64,000 nucleotides of DNA. Origin: Mycolicibacterium sp. HK-90 (GTDB lineage: Bacteria; Actinomycetota; Actinomycetes; Mycobacteriales; Mycobacteriaceae). Location of the stretch: the NCBI RefSeq assembly GCF_030486405.1, contig NZ_CP129613.1, positions 3,720,001 through 3,784,000 on the forward strand, in the 5' to 3' direction. The notes under the pieces are model-generated. The model did not search any database. It worked only from the letters and a program-made list of their open reading frames with translations, and was not told where the DNA came from. Positions 1 through 8,278 of this stretch are shown one piece after another. A program made the position numbers and the translations under genes. Every line of letters begins with the position of its first letter. The first letter of the stretch is position 1.

Positions 1-40
1 CGCGGCAGCATTTTGCGCACGTTCGCGTCACGATGACGGT

Positions 41-268
41 GTGAGCGAAACCGTCGCCGTCCGCGTCAAACCCGGCAGCCGCAAAGGCCCGCTGGTCGAG
101 GTCGCTGACGACGGCGCGCTCACGATCTACGTCCAGGAACGCGCGGTCGACGGCAAGGCCAATGACGCCGTCATCAAACTGCTGGCCCAGCATCTGGGTG
201 TGCCGCGCAGCCGTGTGGAGTTGATCTCCGGAGCGACTGCGCGGCTCAAGCGCTTTCGGGTCAGCTGA
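41..268 (+). CDS. DUF167 (YggU-type) small protein
   Basis: A 75-residue protein starting at GTG. It has the compact alpha/beta DUF167 pattern: VRVKPGSRK near the N-terminus, then a central VDGKANDAVIKLLA segment and the ending ISGATARLKRF. The length fits the whole family. Its biochemical role is unknown; family members are small cytosolic proteins. The stop lies eight bases inside the 3' end of the convergent phosphotransferase gene. No clear Shine-Dalgarno or -10 is visible in the 40 bases available upstream. Confidence 0.9.
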   Translation: MSETVAVRVKPGSRKGPLVEVADDGALTIYVQERAVDGKANDAVIKLLAQHLGVPRSRVELISGATARLKRFRVS

Positions 269-2255
269 GGTTGCGGTTCCACTCCAGCCAGCCGACGCCG
301 CTGCGCCCGTCGGCGGTACGTACCGTCGCCCACGCCCGCGGGAACTGGCTGACCCGGCCGTCGGCCGCCACGAGCAAAACCGGGGCGTGGCCCTGAATGT
401 CGACCGTCACCTCGATGTCACCGGGCTGCAGGGTCAGCGTGGTCGCCACCGGCAGATCGTCAGCGCCGAGCTCGTGTTCCGCGGTCACGGTCTGCAATTC
501 GACGAGCGGCTCACCCGCCCGCTGGGCATAGCCGATACCGATCGGCGGCATGCCCGGGATCCGGATGTCGACACCGTGCAGGTGGGTGCCGTCGTCGAGA
601 TGGATCGCACTCCACACCCAGTTCATCGACCACCAGTCGCGCACACCCCACGAGTGGTCGCGTTGTCCCGCAACGGCTTCGATGGTGTGGGTCTGATCGC
701 CGATGATCACCGTTCCCGATACCGCGCACGGAATCTCATAGCGCGGCGTGATCCGGTATTGGTACGGCGTTCCCACGGTGCGCCAGGTCAGGTCCAACGT
801 CACCGAGATCTCCTGCCCCGACTCGCCACGCAGCAATGCCGACGGGTCGTCGAACGCCTCGCCAGTCCCCGTGGCGGTCAGGCGGTACACCTCGAGCGGC
901 TCGTCCGGGTGCAGGTTCAGCTCGACCCCTTCGCCCTTGACCGACGCCGGCTCGGCCAGCGGTGCGTGAAAGTCGTTGAGCGCCACTGTCGGCATGCCCG
1001 GCCCGCAGAACAGCACGTTGATCCATGCGGTGTCCTGGTTGGGAATCAGCCCGAGCCTGACCCAGCCGCCGAAACCCGCGTCGGCGTCGACGAAGTCGAA
1101 GTACCAGCTCTCGTTCCACAGATCCTCGGCGGTCGGGGTGTGCGCATGGTCATCCTCGGGCGCGGGCACCAACGGCTCCGGAACAGCCGGTGGCGCAAGG
1201 ACATCCAGCGCATGGGTGTCCAGCACGTGGCTGCAGTGCCGGTCGAGCATGGTCATGAACATCTGGTCGCCGCGTTCGGTACGTTCCACCAGCATCGAGG
1301 AGATGATCGCCATCATCACGCCGAAGAAGCTCTGCCGGCGCACGCCCTCACGCACCTGGCCGAGCGTCAGGGCCGAGTCCGGTCCGAGTGCCTGGTGATA
1401 CGCGGTCAGTAACTCGTCGTAGTGGGCGCGGCGCTGCTCGACGGGCAGGGCACAGCCGATGAAGTACGCGACGTCGGTGAACGCCGGCCCTCTGGTGACG
1501 GTCTGCCAGTCGACCACGGTCAGCGCCCGGTCGGCCCCCTCGGCGCCGAACAGCATGTTGTCGAGCCGATAGTCGCCGTGTACGAGCCCGTGTGGCCGCT
1601 GAGGCGCGCCCTCATCGGCGAGATACGCATCGAAACTCTCGACAAGACGTTCGCAGACGTTCCGCTGTTCTGGCGTGATCAGGCCCGCATAGCGCTCGAC
1701 GAACGCGGCGTACAGGCCCGAGATCAGGGCCTGGTTGACGGGTGCCTCCCGGTTGAGCCAGTCGGCGTCGTCCAGGGCGGCGGCGCCGAGCATCGACCCG
1801 TGCACCCGGCCCAGCTCGGTCAGCGCCACCGTGGCCTGTTCGGCCGTCGCGCCGCGGATCTCATCACCCACGACGGCCGGGGTGGCATCGCCGAGCAGCA
1901 GGTCGAACGCGCCGGTCTCCGGGTCGAACGCGGCGTGATAGCACGGCGCCACCGGTCCCGGATCCAGGGCCGGGGCGATGTCGGCGTAGAACCGCACCTC
2001 GCGCTCGTAGAGGCCGAGGGCCAGCCCGGTCTGCCGGCTGCTCGGGTCGGTGGCGGCCACCTTCAGCACCACCGATGCCGGGCCGGTGGTGCTCCCCGCA
2101 TACTCCAGCGACACCCGGTAGCACTCGCTCATCTGCCCGGTGCCGATCCGCTCGAAACTGAAGCCGCTGACCGGACCGGCGCCGATGGCGGCGGTCAACC
2201 AGTCGCAGGTCAGGTCGTCGGGGCGGTCCAGCACGGCTGTCTGAGTGGGATGCAC
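261..2255 (-). CDS. Phosphotransferase (APH/EcK-like) fused to a CrtC/AttH-like C-terminal domain
   Basis: A 664-residue two-domain protein. Residues about 1-350 are an aminoglycoside-phosphotransferase/choline-kinase-like fold, with the Brenner-type catalytic motif HGDYRLDNMLF near residue 223 and the metal-binding VVDWQT just after it. Residues about 370-664 resemble the lipocalin-like DUF7064/DUF7065 region (GQRDHSWGVRDWW), related to AttH/hydroxyneurosporene-synthase folds. In mycobacteria such proteins are usually labelled phosphotransferase family; the substrate is unknown and aminoglycoside resistance should not be assumed. The GTG start is supported by TAGGTT on the minus strand (2262-2267), six bases upstream, as in leaderless genes. 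A second, single-domain paralogue lies at 22736-23809. Confidence 0.88.
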   Translation of the reverse strand: MHPTQTAVLDRPDDLTCDWLTAAIGAGPVSGFSFERIGTGQMSECYRVSLEYAGSTTGPASVVLKVAATDPSSRQTGLALGLYEREVRFYADIAPALDPGPVAPCYHAAFDPETGAFDLLLGDATPAVVGDEIRGATAEQATVALTELGRVHGSMLGAAALDDADWLNREAPVNQALISGLYAAFVERYAGLITPEQRNVCERLVESFDAYLADEGAPQRPHGLVHGDYRLDNMLFGAEGADRALTVVDWQTVTRGPAFTDVAYFIGCALPVEQRRAHYDELLTAYHQALGPDSALTLGQVREGVRRQSFFGVMMAIISSMLVERTERGDQMFMTMLDRHCSHVLDTHALDVLAPPAVPEPLVPAPEDDHAHTPTAEDLWNESWYFDFVDADAGFGGWVRLGLIPNQDTAWINVLFCGPGMPTVALNDFHAPLAEPASVKGEGVELNLHPDEPLEVYRLTATGTGEAFDDPSALLRGESGQEISVTLDLTWRTVGTPYQYRITPRYEIPCAVSGTVIIGDQTHTIEAVAGQRDHSWGVRDWWSMNWVWSAIHLDDGTHLHGVDIRIPGMPPIGIGYAQRAGEPLVELQTVTAEHELGADDLPVATTLTLQPGDIEVTVDIQGHAPVLLVAADGRVSQFPRAWATVRTADGRSGVGWLEWNRNLS

Positions 2256-2287
2256 ACAGGCAACCTAGCAGTGTTCGGGATCACATA

Positions 2288-2299
2288 TGACAGGTGTCA
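2288..2299. promoter_or_regulatory. Perfect palindrome TGACAGGTGTCA, candidate operator
   Basis: TGACA-GG-TGTCA is a perfect 12-bp inverted repeat in the 45-bp gap between the amine oxidase stop and the phosphotransferase start, upstream of the presumed -10. The same TGAC-N4-GTCA pattern recurs before the TetR gene that is coupled to the second phosphotransferase (22049-22060). Binding by that TetR protein is inference. Confidence 0.45.
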
Positions 2300-2300
2300 A

Positions 2301-4247
2301 CTAATGGTGTGCCGCGGTGGCGTGGCTGTGCGCGCAGGCGTCCGGCGGGGTGGCCGGAACGTCAAGGGCCGGGTTGCGGTCGAAGAAGCCGAACGGCTTG
2401 AGCCAGAACGACACGACGTCGACGGGCATCACCGGCCAGTCCTCCGGCCGGGTGATGTGGTGGATGCCGAACACGTACCAGAGCACTACATCGGTGTTGT
2501 CGATCGACCGGTTGGCCCGGGTCCACTCACCCAGCCCGGTGTCGGCCACCGACTGGTTCACGAACTCCCCCGCCGGCCATCGTTCGTCGGGGTGATTCGG
2601 GGTGACCCAGAGGGTGTGGCCAATGACGTTGGCGCGTTTGAGCACCGGAGACGAGGCATCGAACATGGCCGGGATCGCTCCGGTGGGCACCAGCTTGTAG
2701 GACGGGTGGGTGCCCAATCCGTTGACGACGTTGGTGTTGACCACCTTCCAGGCGCGCTGGGTGGCGAAGTTGACGTCCTGACGGCCCTCCTGCTCGGTCC
2801 GCAGCGCCTGATTGCGCACCACCAACGACAGGCCGTACGGATTGTCGGGGTTGATCGGCTCGGCGTGCGACTCCGTCATGTAGACCGTGTTGTCGGAGCC
2901 GTCGATGTCCAGGTCGAGCCGGGCGATCAGGAAGTGTTGATGGAACGGCGCATAGGTGCGCTCGTCGACCAGCGTCCCGTTGGCGTGCGGTTGCCCCGCC
3001 GGCACCGGTGTGGTGACCATGATCCCGGTGGCGCGGACCTCGCATTCGATGTTGCCGTCCTGATACAGCCGCCAGTACACCAGGTATTCGTAATTGGCGA
3101 CGGTGACATGGAAGGACAGGGTGAGCCTGCGCATCCGGCGCACCTCCGCCCCGGCGTCATGGTCGACATGCTTCCACAGCACGGCGTTGTCTTCCTCGTG
3201 GATGCAGATCGCGTTGGTGATGGTGTACGGCTCGCCCGAGCTGTCGTGCAGAACCGCGTCCAGGTAACGGATTTCGCCCAGGCAGTCGCAACCGAGCTCC
3301 AGCGAGGTGGTCATGAACCCCAGGCCCCACTCACCGATGTCGAACGCGGTGCGACGGTAGTGGTCGACCGAGGGATCCCGGTACGGAACCACCATCTCGG
3401 CGAACGACATCCGGTGTGCCACCGAGCGATTCATTTCGCCGTCGCGGTACCGCACGGTGTGCAGCGTCATGCCCTCGCGATGGTTGAACCCGACCCGCAG
3501 CGACCAGTTCTGCCACTGCAGCAGGTTTCCGTCCAACGTGAACGACGGGCCTTCGGGCTGGGTGATGACCAGCGGCTTGAGCGGCTCCCGGCGCGAGCCC
3601 GACCGGATGCGCTCGGGAATGTGATGCGGCACGTATTCGCCCATCACACTTGGCATCTCGGAGCTACCGTCGTCTTCGACGCGCAGCACCTCCATGGTGT
3701 TGACGTCGATCACGCAATGCAGCCCACTTACCGGGTGGGCGTACGGATTGGCACCAGGCGCGTGTTTGTACCAGGTGTCCGACCACCCGAGGCGCCGGTC
3801 ACGGTATTCCGGCGGCGCGACCGCGTCACCGTAGGTCCAGGTGTCCATGAACACGTTGTCCAGGTCGGTGATGCCGCGTTTGGTCAGCGCCGCGATCACA
3901 TCGGGATGCCGCCGGAGCACCTCGTCGCACTCGACGAACTCGTCGACGGTGAAGTTGGCCTGCACCCCTGGTACGTGATCGAAGTTCTCGACCCGGTCGC
4001 CGGTCAGGGACACCACCCCCTTGTAGGTGGCATTCGCCGACCGGTCCAGACAGATCACCGCGGCCCGTCGGACGGGCGTCGCACCGCCACCGTCGAAGGC
4101 GGCCAGGTCGGCCTTGCTGGGCTCGACGAGTTCCACCGAGGCGACCCGCCAGCCTTCCCCGACCCCGCGCTCGCGCCGCAATATCGCTGCCACCGCGCGA
4201 AACTCATCGGCCGACAGCGGATCCAGAGGGTAGTCCACACCGCTCAC
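2301..4247 (-). CDS. Primary-amine oxidase (copper/topaquinone)
   Basis: A 648-residue copper amine oxidase, which oxidatively deaminates primary amines to aldehydes with release of NH3 and H2O2. The topaquinone precursor Tyr is in VANYEY at residue about 386, close to its position in Arthrobacter phenylethylamine oxidase. Copper ligands are FHQHFLIARLD and GIHHITRPEDW, and the ELGCDCLGEI and ICIHEED segments before the cofactor are also typical. The C-terminus is His-rich. The start is taken as GTG 4247 (MSGVDYPLDPL); GTG 4238 is an alternative. The carboxylesterase gene lies 56 bases upstream on the same strand, so co-transcription is plausible. No signal peptide is seen. Confidence 0.95.
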   Translation of the reverse strand: MSGVDYPLDPLSADEFRAVAAILRRERGVGEGWRVASVELVEPSKADLAAFDGGGATPVRRAAVICLDRSANATYKGVVSLTGDRVENFDHVPGVQANFTVDEFVECDEVLRRHPDVIAALTKRGITDLDNVFMDTWTYGDAVAPPEYRDRRLGWSDTWYKHAPGANPYAHPVSGLHCVIDVNTMEVLRVEDDGSSEMPSVMGEYVPHHIPERIRSGSRREPLKPLVITQPEGPSFTLDGNLLQWQNWSLRVGFNHREGMTLHTVRYRDGEMNRSVAHRMSFAEMVVPYRDPSVDHYRRTAFDIGEWGLGFMTTSLELGCDCLGEIRYLDAVLHDSSGEPYTITNAICIHEEDNAVLWKHVDHDAGAEVRRMRRLTLSFHVTVANYEYLVYWRLYQDGNIECEVRATGIMVTTPVPAGQPHANGTLVDERTYAPFHQHFLIARLDLDIDGSDNTVYMTESHAEPINPDNPYGLSLVVRNQALRTEQEGRQDVNFATQRAWKVVNTNVVNGLGTHPSYKLVPTGAIPAMFDASSPVLKRANVIGHTLWVTPNHPDERWPAGEFVNQSVADTGLGEWTRANRSIDNTDVVLWYVFGIHHITRPEDWPVMPVDVVSFWLKPFGFFDRNPALDVPATPPDACAHSHATAAHH

Positions 4248-4303
4248 GCAACCACATTCCGGCGTGCGGTTGCAGCGAATCGGGCAGAGTGCCGACGACG
4301 ACC

Positions 4304-5839
4304 TCAGCGCTCGGCCAGGGTGAACCCTTCCCAGGCCTTTCGCCGCTCGGAGCGGGGGTCGTACTCGACCCGCGGCTGCCGATCGAAGACGTACACCGCC
4401 CGGTCGCCGACGTCGTAGGACGGCCAACCCGGTCCCGGTGTCCCGCTCCGGGTGAACTCCCGCCACCGCCGCTGCACATCGCGGCTGACCTTCCGGGCCG
4501 ACCGGCGGTCGCCCACGGCGGTCAGCAAGGCGCCGTACGTGGTGTGGAACGTGTCGAACACGGCCAGCAGTTCCATCGCGTGGGTCGCCCCCAGCCCCGC
4601 CCAGTGCAGGGTCCGAGGCGCATAGTCGTAGCGATACACGAACGTGGGCGCGTGCCGACTGTGCGCCTCGGCGATCTGCCAGGTGGCCGAGGCGAACGCG
4701 AAGTCGCCACCGAGACGCACACAGGCGGCACTGCTCGGATAGTCCGGATAGGCCGCGACGATCCGGCGACGCTCCTCGGGATCCGTGGCGGAGAACAACT
4801 TCTCGATCATCGGCTCGTTGGTCGGCAGCAATTGCAGGAACCGGGTGAACAACCGCCCCTCGTCGGCATTGTTGCCCACGATCAGCGGAACGCGGTGTGC
4901 CCTGCCCTCGGCCATCGAGGTCACCGGATCGACCGGCAGATACTCGGTGCCGAACGTCGGCCCGACCGGGAACGCGCCCGGCATGTCCGTCTGGCCGCGG
5001 GCGATCAGTGCCTCCAGGGCCCGGCCCAGCTCGGCGGGCCGGGCGGACTTGAGCGCGGCAGCCGCCGATCCCCCACCGGGACTGATCATTTCGGCAAGTT
5101 GACCCGCCAGCCGGGCGGCCGCATCGGCGGAGCTGACCATGCCGCTGGCCGGGCTCTCCGAGATCACCTGCGCGAACAGCCCTTCGGCTTCGGGTACCGC
5201 CAGCAGGGTCGCGACGGCGTGCGCACCGGCGCTCTCGCCGAAGATCGTCACGTTCTCCGGGTCTCCGCCGAACACCGCGATGTTGTCGCGGACCCAACGC
5301 AGCGCCAACACCAGATCACGCAGGAACAAGTTGTCGTCGATCGGATGCCCCGGTGTCGACAGCGAGGACAGTTCGACGCAGCCGAGCATGCCGAGCCGGT
5401 AGTTGACCGAGACGAACACGCAGCCGCGACGGGCCAGTGCGGCGCCGTCGTAGACGGGAGTCGCCGAGCTGCCCAGGATGTAACCGCCGCCGTGCACGAA
5501 GAACATCACCGGCAATGGACCGTCGGCATCCGCGTCATCTGCTCCTCGCGTGCGCGGCTTTTCCGGCGCCACCACATTGAGCGTCAGACAGTCCTCGCTC
5601 ATCGGCTGGTGCTTGCCGACGCCGACAAGCGTGTAGCGGCGTTGCTGCGGCGCGCAGTAACCGAACCCGTGGCAGTAGCGCACCCCGGGCCACGGTTCGG
5701 CCGGCTCCGGCGCCCGTAGCCGCAGGGGCCCGACCGGCGGCTTGGCGTAAGGGATGGAGCGCCAACGATGTACGCCGTCTTGCGTGAACCCCTCGACGAT
5801 GCCGGTGCTGATCTTTGCCCGGACAGTCCGTTCGTGCAT
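4304..5839 (-). CDS. Type-B carboxylesterase/lipase
   Basis: A 511-residue alpha/beta-hydrolase of the carboxylesterase type B family. It has the nucleophile elbow GESAG (Ser about 203), the oxyanion-hole region FFVHGGGYILGSS, and the N-terminal signature GIVEGF...RSIPYAKPPVGPLR. It should hydrolyse carboxylic esters; the natural substrate is not evident. The start is ATG 5839 (MHERTVRAK). The frame stays open upstream, but that part is low-complexity and overlaps the divergent lipoprotein gene. There is no signal peptide, so it is probably cytosolic. It lies directly upstream of the amine oxidase. Confidence 0.93.
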   Translation of the reverse strand: MHERTVRAKISTGIVEGFTQDGVHRWRSIPYAKPPVGPLRLRAPEPAEPWPGVRYCHGFGYCAPQQRRYTLVGVGKHQPMSEDCLTLNVVAPEKPRTRGADDADADGPLPVMFFVHGGGYILGSSATPVYDGAALARRGCVFVSVNYRLGMLGCVELSSLSTPGHPIDDNLFLRDLVLALRWVRDNIAVFGGDPENVTIFGESAGAHAVATLLAVPEAEGLFAQVISESPASGMVSSADAAARLAGQLAEMISPGGGSAAAALKSARPAELGRALEALIARGQTDMPGAFPVGPTFGTEYLPVDPVTSMAEGRAHRVPLIVGNNADEGRLFTRFLQLLPTNEPMIEKLFSATDPEERRRIVAAYPDYPSSAACVRLGGDFAFASATWQIAEAHSRHAPTFVYRYDYAPRTLHWAGLGATHAMELLAVFDTFHTTYGALLTAVGDRRSARKVSRDVQRRWREFTRSGTPGPGWPSYDVGDRAVYVFDRQPRVEYDPRSERRKAWEGFTLAER

Positions 5840-5915
5840 GCGTCGACCGTATCGAACAACACCGGTGTGGACGGGCAGGCGGTGGGCGTGGCATGCGCCC
5901 GCTAGCCTTGCGGGT

Positions 5916-6629
5916 ATGCGCACCGTTGTGACTGTTGGGGCTGCTGTGCTCTTGGCCCTCGTGGCGGCCTGCTCGTCGGGAGAGGGGCGCGAGTCGCAGC
6001 CGACCTCGCAGCCCCGGATGTCGATGCCGGCCGGCGCCCCACACACCAAGACCACCACGCCCACCACGACGACGACCTCGCCACTACCCACCACCGCACC
6101 AGCTCCCGGGACCCCGATGAGCCGCGTGATCAAGTGGGTCGAGGCGGGCACCCCGGCCGACCCTTCCGGCTTCCACACCGCCACCCGCGAGGGCCAGTCC
6201 ACGAGCCTCGGCGAGGATGTCGCGTTCGTCGCGCCGTCGGGCACCGCACGCTGCGCCACCGACAAGAACGCCAACGGTCAACTGGCATGCCTGATTCAGG
6301 CCGACGACCTGCCGTCCAAACCCGGCGACGTCGAGGGCCAGTGGATACCCGGCTGGGTGGATTTCGCGGGCGCGACCGTGGACATCGGCTCGCTGCACGG
6401 AGATCCGGGCCGGTTCGGCTACGGCAACGGCGCAGAACTCACCGAGGGCACCTCGCTGGCCTTCGGTGACTACCGGTGTCGCGCGGATGCGGCCGCCCTG
6501 GTGTGCGTCAACTACGCGCACCAGTCCGGGGTGCTACTGAACTCCTCCGGCGTGGAACCGCTGGGCTGCCTCAAACCGGTCGCCCCGCCGGTCGGTATCG
6601 GGCGCCAGCTCAGCTGCCCGCCGGACTAA
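5916..6629 (+). CDS. Putative lipoprotein
   Basis: A 237-residue protein with a lipoprotein signal peptide: MRTVV, a hydrophobic core and the lipobox LVAAC at residues 17-21. A Thr/Pro-rich linker (about residues 35-65) leads to a folded domain with six cysteines (RCATDK, LACLIQ, YRCRAD, VCVNYA, LGCLKP, LSCPPD) that probably form disulphides outside the membrane. The start is ATG 5916, with TAGCCT at 5903-5908 seven bases upstream, a leaderless arrangement. I do not recognise a specific family. The stop TAA shares bases with the TAG of the convergent zinc-finger gene. Confidence 0.85.
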   Translation: MRTVVTVGAAVLLALVAACSSGEGRESQPTSQPRMSMPAGAPHTKTTTPTTTTTSPLPTTAPAPGTPMSRVIKWVEAGTPADPSGFHTATREGQSTSLGEDVAFVAPSGTARCATDKNANGQLACLIQADDLPSKPGDVEGQWIPGWVDFAGATVDIGSLHGDPGRFGYGNGAELTEGTSLAFGDYRCRADAAALVCVNYAHQSGVLLNSSGVEPLGCLKPVAPPVGIGRQLSCPPD

Positions 6630-6964
6630 CGCCAGCCGTCGGCCGCCTTCGCGGCCTGGAGGAGCGCTTCGCACAACTGGCGCAGCTCGTCTGTCCCGGC
6701 GCCCTCGTCCACCGCGGTGGCCACATCCTCGGCCGCGCACCGGACCTGATACACCCGGTCGGACAACTGGGCTGCCTCGTCGGCGCTGAGCACCACCGAA
6801 TCCGGGGCCAACGACGTGCCCTTCACCATCGCGCGCTGTTCGTAGGCGCGCTGTCGGCACGATTGCCGGCAGTACTGGCGACGGCGTCCCATCTGCGCAT
6901 CGGCCACCTCACGTCCGCACCATCGGCACGGCTGCGGGCGGTTCTGTCTGTGGTGGCGCGCCAT
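6626..6964 (-). CDS. Small cysteine zinc-finger protein
   Basis: A 112-residue protein with an N-terminal zinc-binding motif CRWC...YCRQSC (Cys 13, 16, 31 and 35) in a very basic region, resembling the CGNR-type finger common in actinobacterial regulators. A mostly helical acidic segment follows (DSVVLSADEAAQLSDRVYQV...). It probably binds nucleic acid or protein; this is inference from the finger and the charge. It is divergent from rbpA, with 125 bases between starts, and its stop overlaps that of the lipoprotein gene in the four bases CTAA. Confidence 0.82.
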   Translation of the reverse strand: MARHHRQNRPQPCRWCGREVADAQMGRRRQYCRQSCRQRAYEQRAMVKGTSLAPDSVVLSADEAAQLSDRVYQVRCAAEDVATAVDEGAGTDELRQLCEALLQAAKAADGWR

Positions 6965-7022
6965 GGGTCACGACTGTAGACGGAGGTCGATTGTGATCGG
7001 CGTATCATGAGGGGTCGAGTCG

Positions 7023-7048
7023 GGAACTCAGCAACGCCATGCAGCGTT
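7023..7048 (+). promoter_or_regulatory. ECF-sigma (SigE/SigH-like) promoter for rbpA
   Basis: GGAAC at 7023-7027 (preceded by G) and CGTT at 7045-7048 are separated by 17 bases, matching the GGAAC...CGTT pattern of mycobacterial SigE/SigH-class promoters. The -10 element lies within the right arm of a 6-bp inverted repeat (CAACGC 7032-7037 / GCGTTG 7044-7049). Expected transcription would begin near 7055, leaving a short leader with GAGGAG at 7076-7081 before the ATG. The Streptomyces rbpA orthologue is known to depend on SigR, the SigH counterpart. Confidence 0.55.
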
Positions 7049-7089
7049 GAAACGTCCGGACAAATTCGCGTGAATGAGGAGTGTTGACG

Positions 7090-7428
7090 ATGGCTGATCG
7101 TGTCCTGCGAGGCAGTCGCCTCGGAGCCGTGAGCTACGAGACCGACCGCAACCACGACCTGGCGCCGCGTCAGGTTGCCCGCTACCGCACCGAGAACGGC
7201 GAGGAGTTCGACGTCCCGTTCGCCGACGACGCCGAGATCCCCGGCACCTGGCTGTGCCGCAACGGGCTCGAGGGCACCCTCATCGAGGGTGACGTGCCCG
7301 AGCCCAAGAAGGTCAAGCCGCCGCGTACCCACTGGGACATGCTGCTGGAGCGTCGCTCCGTCGAGGAGCTCGAAGAGCTGCTCAAGGAGCGCCTCGACCT
7401 GATCAAGACCAAGCGCCGGGGTAGCTGA
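7090..7428 (+). CDS. rbpA: RNA polymerase-binding protein RbpA
   Basis: A 112-residue protein that reads as a near copy of mycobacterial RbpA (MADRVLRGSRLGAVSYETDR). RbpA binds the beta subunit and group I/II sigma factors, stabilises open complexes and modulates rifampicin sensitivity. Visible parts are the N-terminal tail, the core domain with the WLCRNG loop, the basic linker PKKVKPPRTHWDM and the sigma-interacting helices RRSVEELEELLKERLDLI. ATG 7090 is chosen over GTG 7081 because GAGGAG lies eight bases upstream and orthologues begin MADRV. A bidirectional terminator follows the stop. Confidence 0.98.
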   Translation: MADRVLRGSRLGAVSYETDRNHDLAPRQVARYRTENGEEFDVPFADDAEIPGTWLCRNGLEGTLIEGDVPEPKKVKPPRTHWDMLLERRSVEELEELLKERLDLIKTKRRGS

Positions 7429-7432
7429 ACAC

Positions 7433-7478
7433 AAAAAAACCGCGGGCATGCACCTGGTGTGCATGCCCGCGGTTTTTT
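7433..7478. terminator. Bidirectional intrinsic terminator between rbpA and ppm1
   Basis: A perfect 14-bp stem (7440-7453 with 7459-7472) and a 5-base loop are flanked by seven A residues at 7433-7439 and six T residues at 7473-7478. It therefore has a T-tract in both directions. It sits between the convergent stops of rbpA (7428) and ppm1 (7484). Confidence 0.93.
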
Positions 7479-7483
7479 GTGTC

Positions 7484-8269
7484 TCAGCGCACCACGCCCC
7501 TGGCACGGTCCAAGCGTCCGCGAATGCCCCACTCCGCGACCTTGAACATCGCCTCACGGATGTTGGAACCACTCATCTTCGAGACCCCGAGCTCACGTTC
7601 GGTGAACGTGATGGGCACCTCGACGACCTTGAACCCGTTGTTGATGGCGCGCCAGGTCAGGTCGATCTGGAAGCAGTAGCCCTTGGAGTCCACCGCGGAC
7701 AGGTCGATCTTCTCGAGCACCTCGCGCCGGTAGGCGCGGTACCCGGCGGTGATGTCGTGGATGCCGACGCCCAGAAGAAGCCGCGAGTAGGTGTTGGCGG
7801 TCTTCGACAGGACCAACCGGCGGACGGGCCAGTTGCGCACCGTGCCGCCGGAGACATACCGAGAACCGATGGCCAGGTCGGCCCCGGCGTCGACGGCGTC
7901 CAGCAGCCGGTTCAGTTCCTCGGGAGCGTGGCTGCCGTCGGCGTCCATCTCGACCAGAACCGAGTACCCGCGTCCCAGGCCCCAGGCAAAACCGGCCAGA
8001 TACGCCGCACCGAGGCCCGCTTTGCTGGTCCGGTGCATCACGTGCACCCGATCCGGGTCGGCGAGAGCCAGCTCGTCGGCCAACTGGCCGGTGCCGTCGG
8101 GGCTACCGTCGTCGACGACGAGGATGTGTACCTCGGGAGTGGAGTGATGCACGCGCCCGACGATCAGCGGCAGGTTCTCCCGCTCGTTGTAGGTCGGAAT
8201 GATCACCAGGGTGCGCTGACTCGGGCGTTCACCGTCCTGGGGGCGCGCTCCGTCACCAGGGACTGTCAT
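7484..8269 (-). CDS. ppm1: Polyprenol-monophosphomannose synthase Ppm1
   Basis: A 261-residue GT2-family glycosyltransferase (DPM1-like). It transfers mannose from GDP-mannose to polyprenyl phosphate, making the donor for lipomannan/lipoarabinomannan synthesis and protein mannosylation. Motifs are [21 protein letters not shown], the DXD-like EMDADGSH and the C-terminal [11 protein letters not shown]. In M. tuberculosis the equivalent domain is fused to the acyltransferase Lnt (Rv2051c); here it is a separate gene nine bases downstream of lnt, as in M. smegmatis. It is cytosolic at the membrane face and lacks membrane segments of its own. Confidence 0.97.
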   Translation of the reverse strand: MTVPGDGARPQDGERPSQRTLVIIPTYNERENLPLIVGRVHHSTPEVHILVVDDGSPDGTGQLADELALADPDRVHVMHRTSKAGLGAAYLAGFAWGLGRGYSVLVEMDADGSHAPEELNRLLDAVDAGADLAIGSRYVSGGTVRNWPVRRLVLSKTANTYSRLLLGVGIHDITAGYRAYRREVLEKIDLSAVDSKGYCFQIDLTWRAINNGFKVVEVPITFTERELGVSKMSGSNIREAMFKVAEWGIRGRLDRARGVVR

Positions 8270-8278
8270 GTGGCTCCT

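Noticed and set aside
1422..4418. Very long open frame (998 codons) on the plus strand
   Set aside because: It is antisense to the phosphotransferase and amine oxidase genes. The composition is Arg/His/Val-rich, with no family pattern, which is typical of shadow frames in GC-rich DNA.
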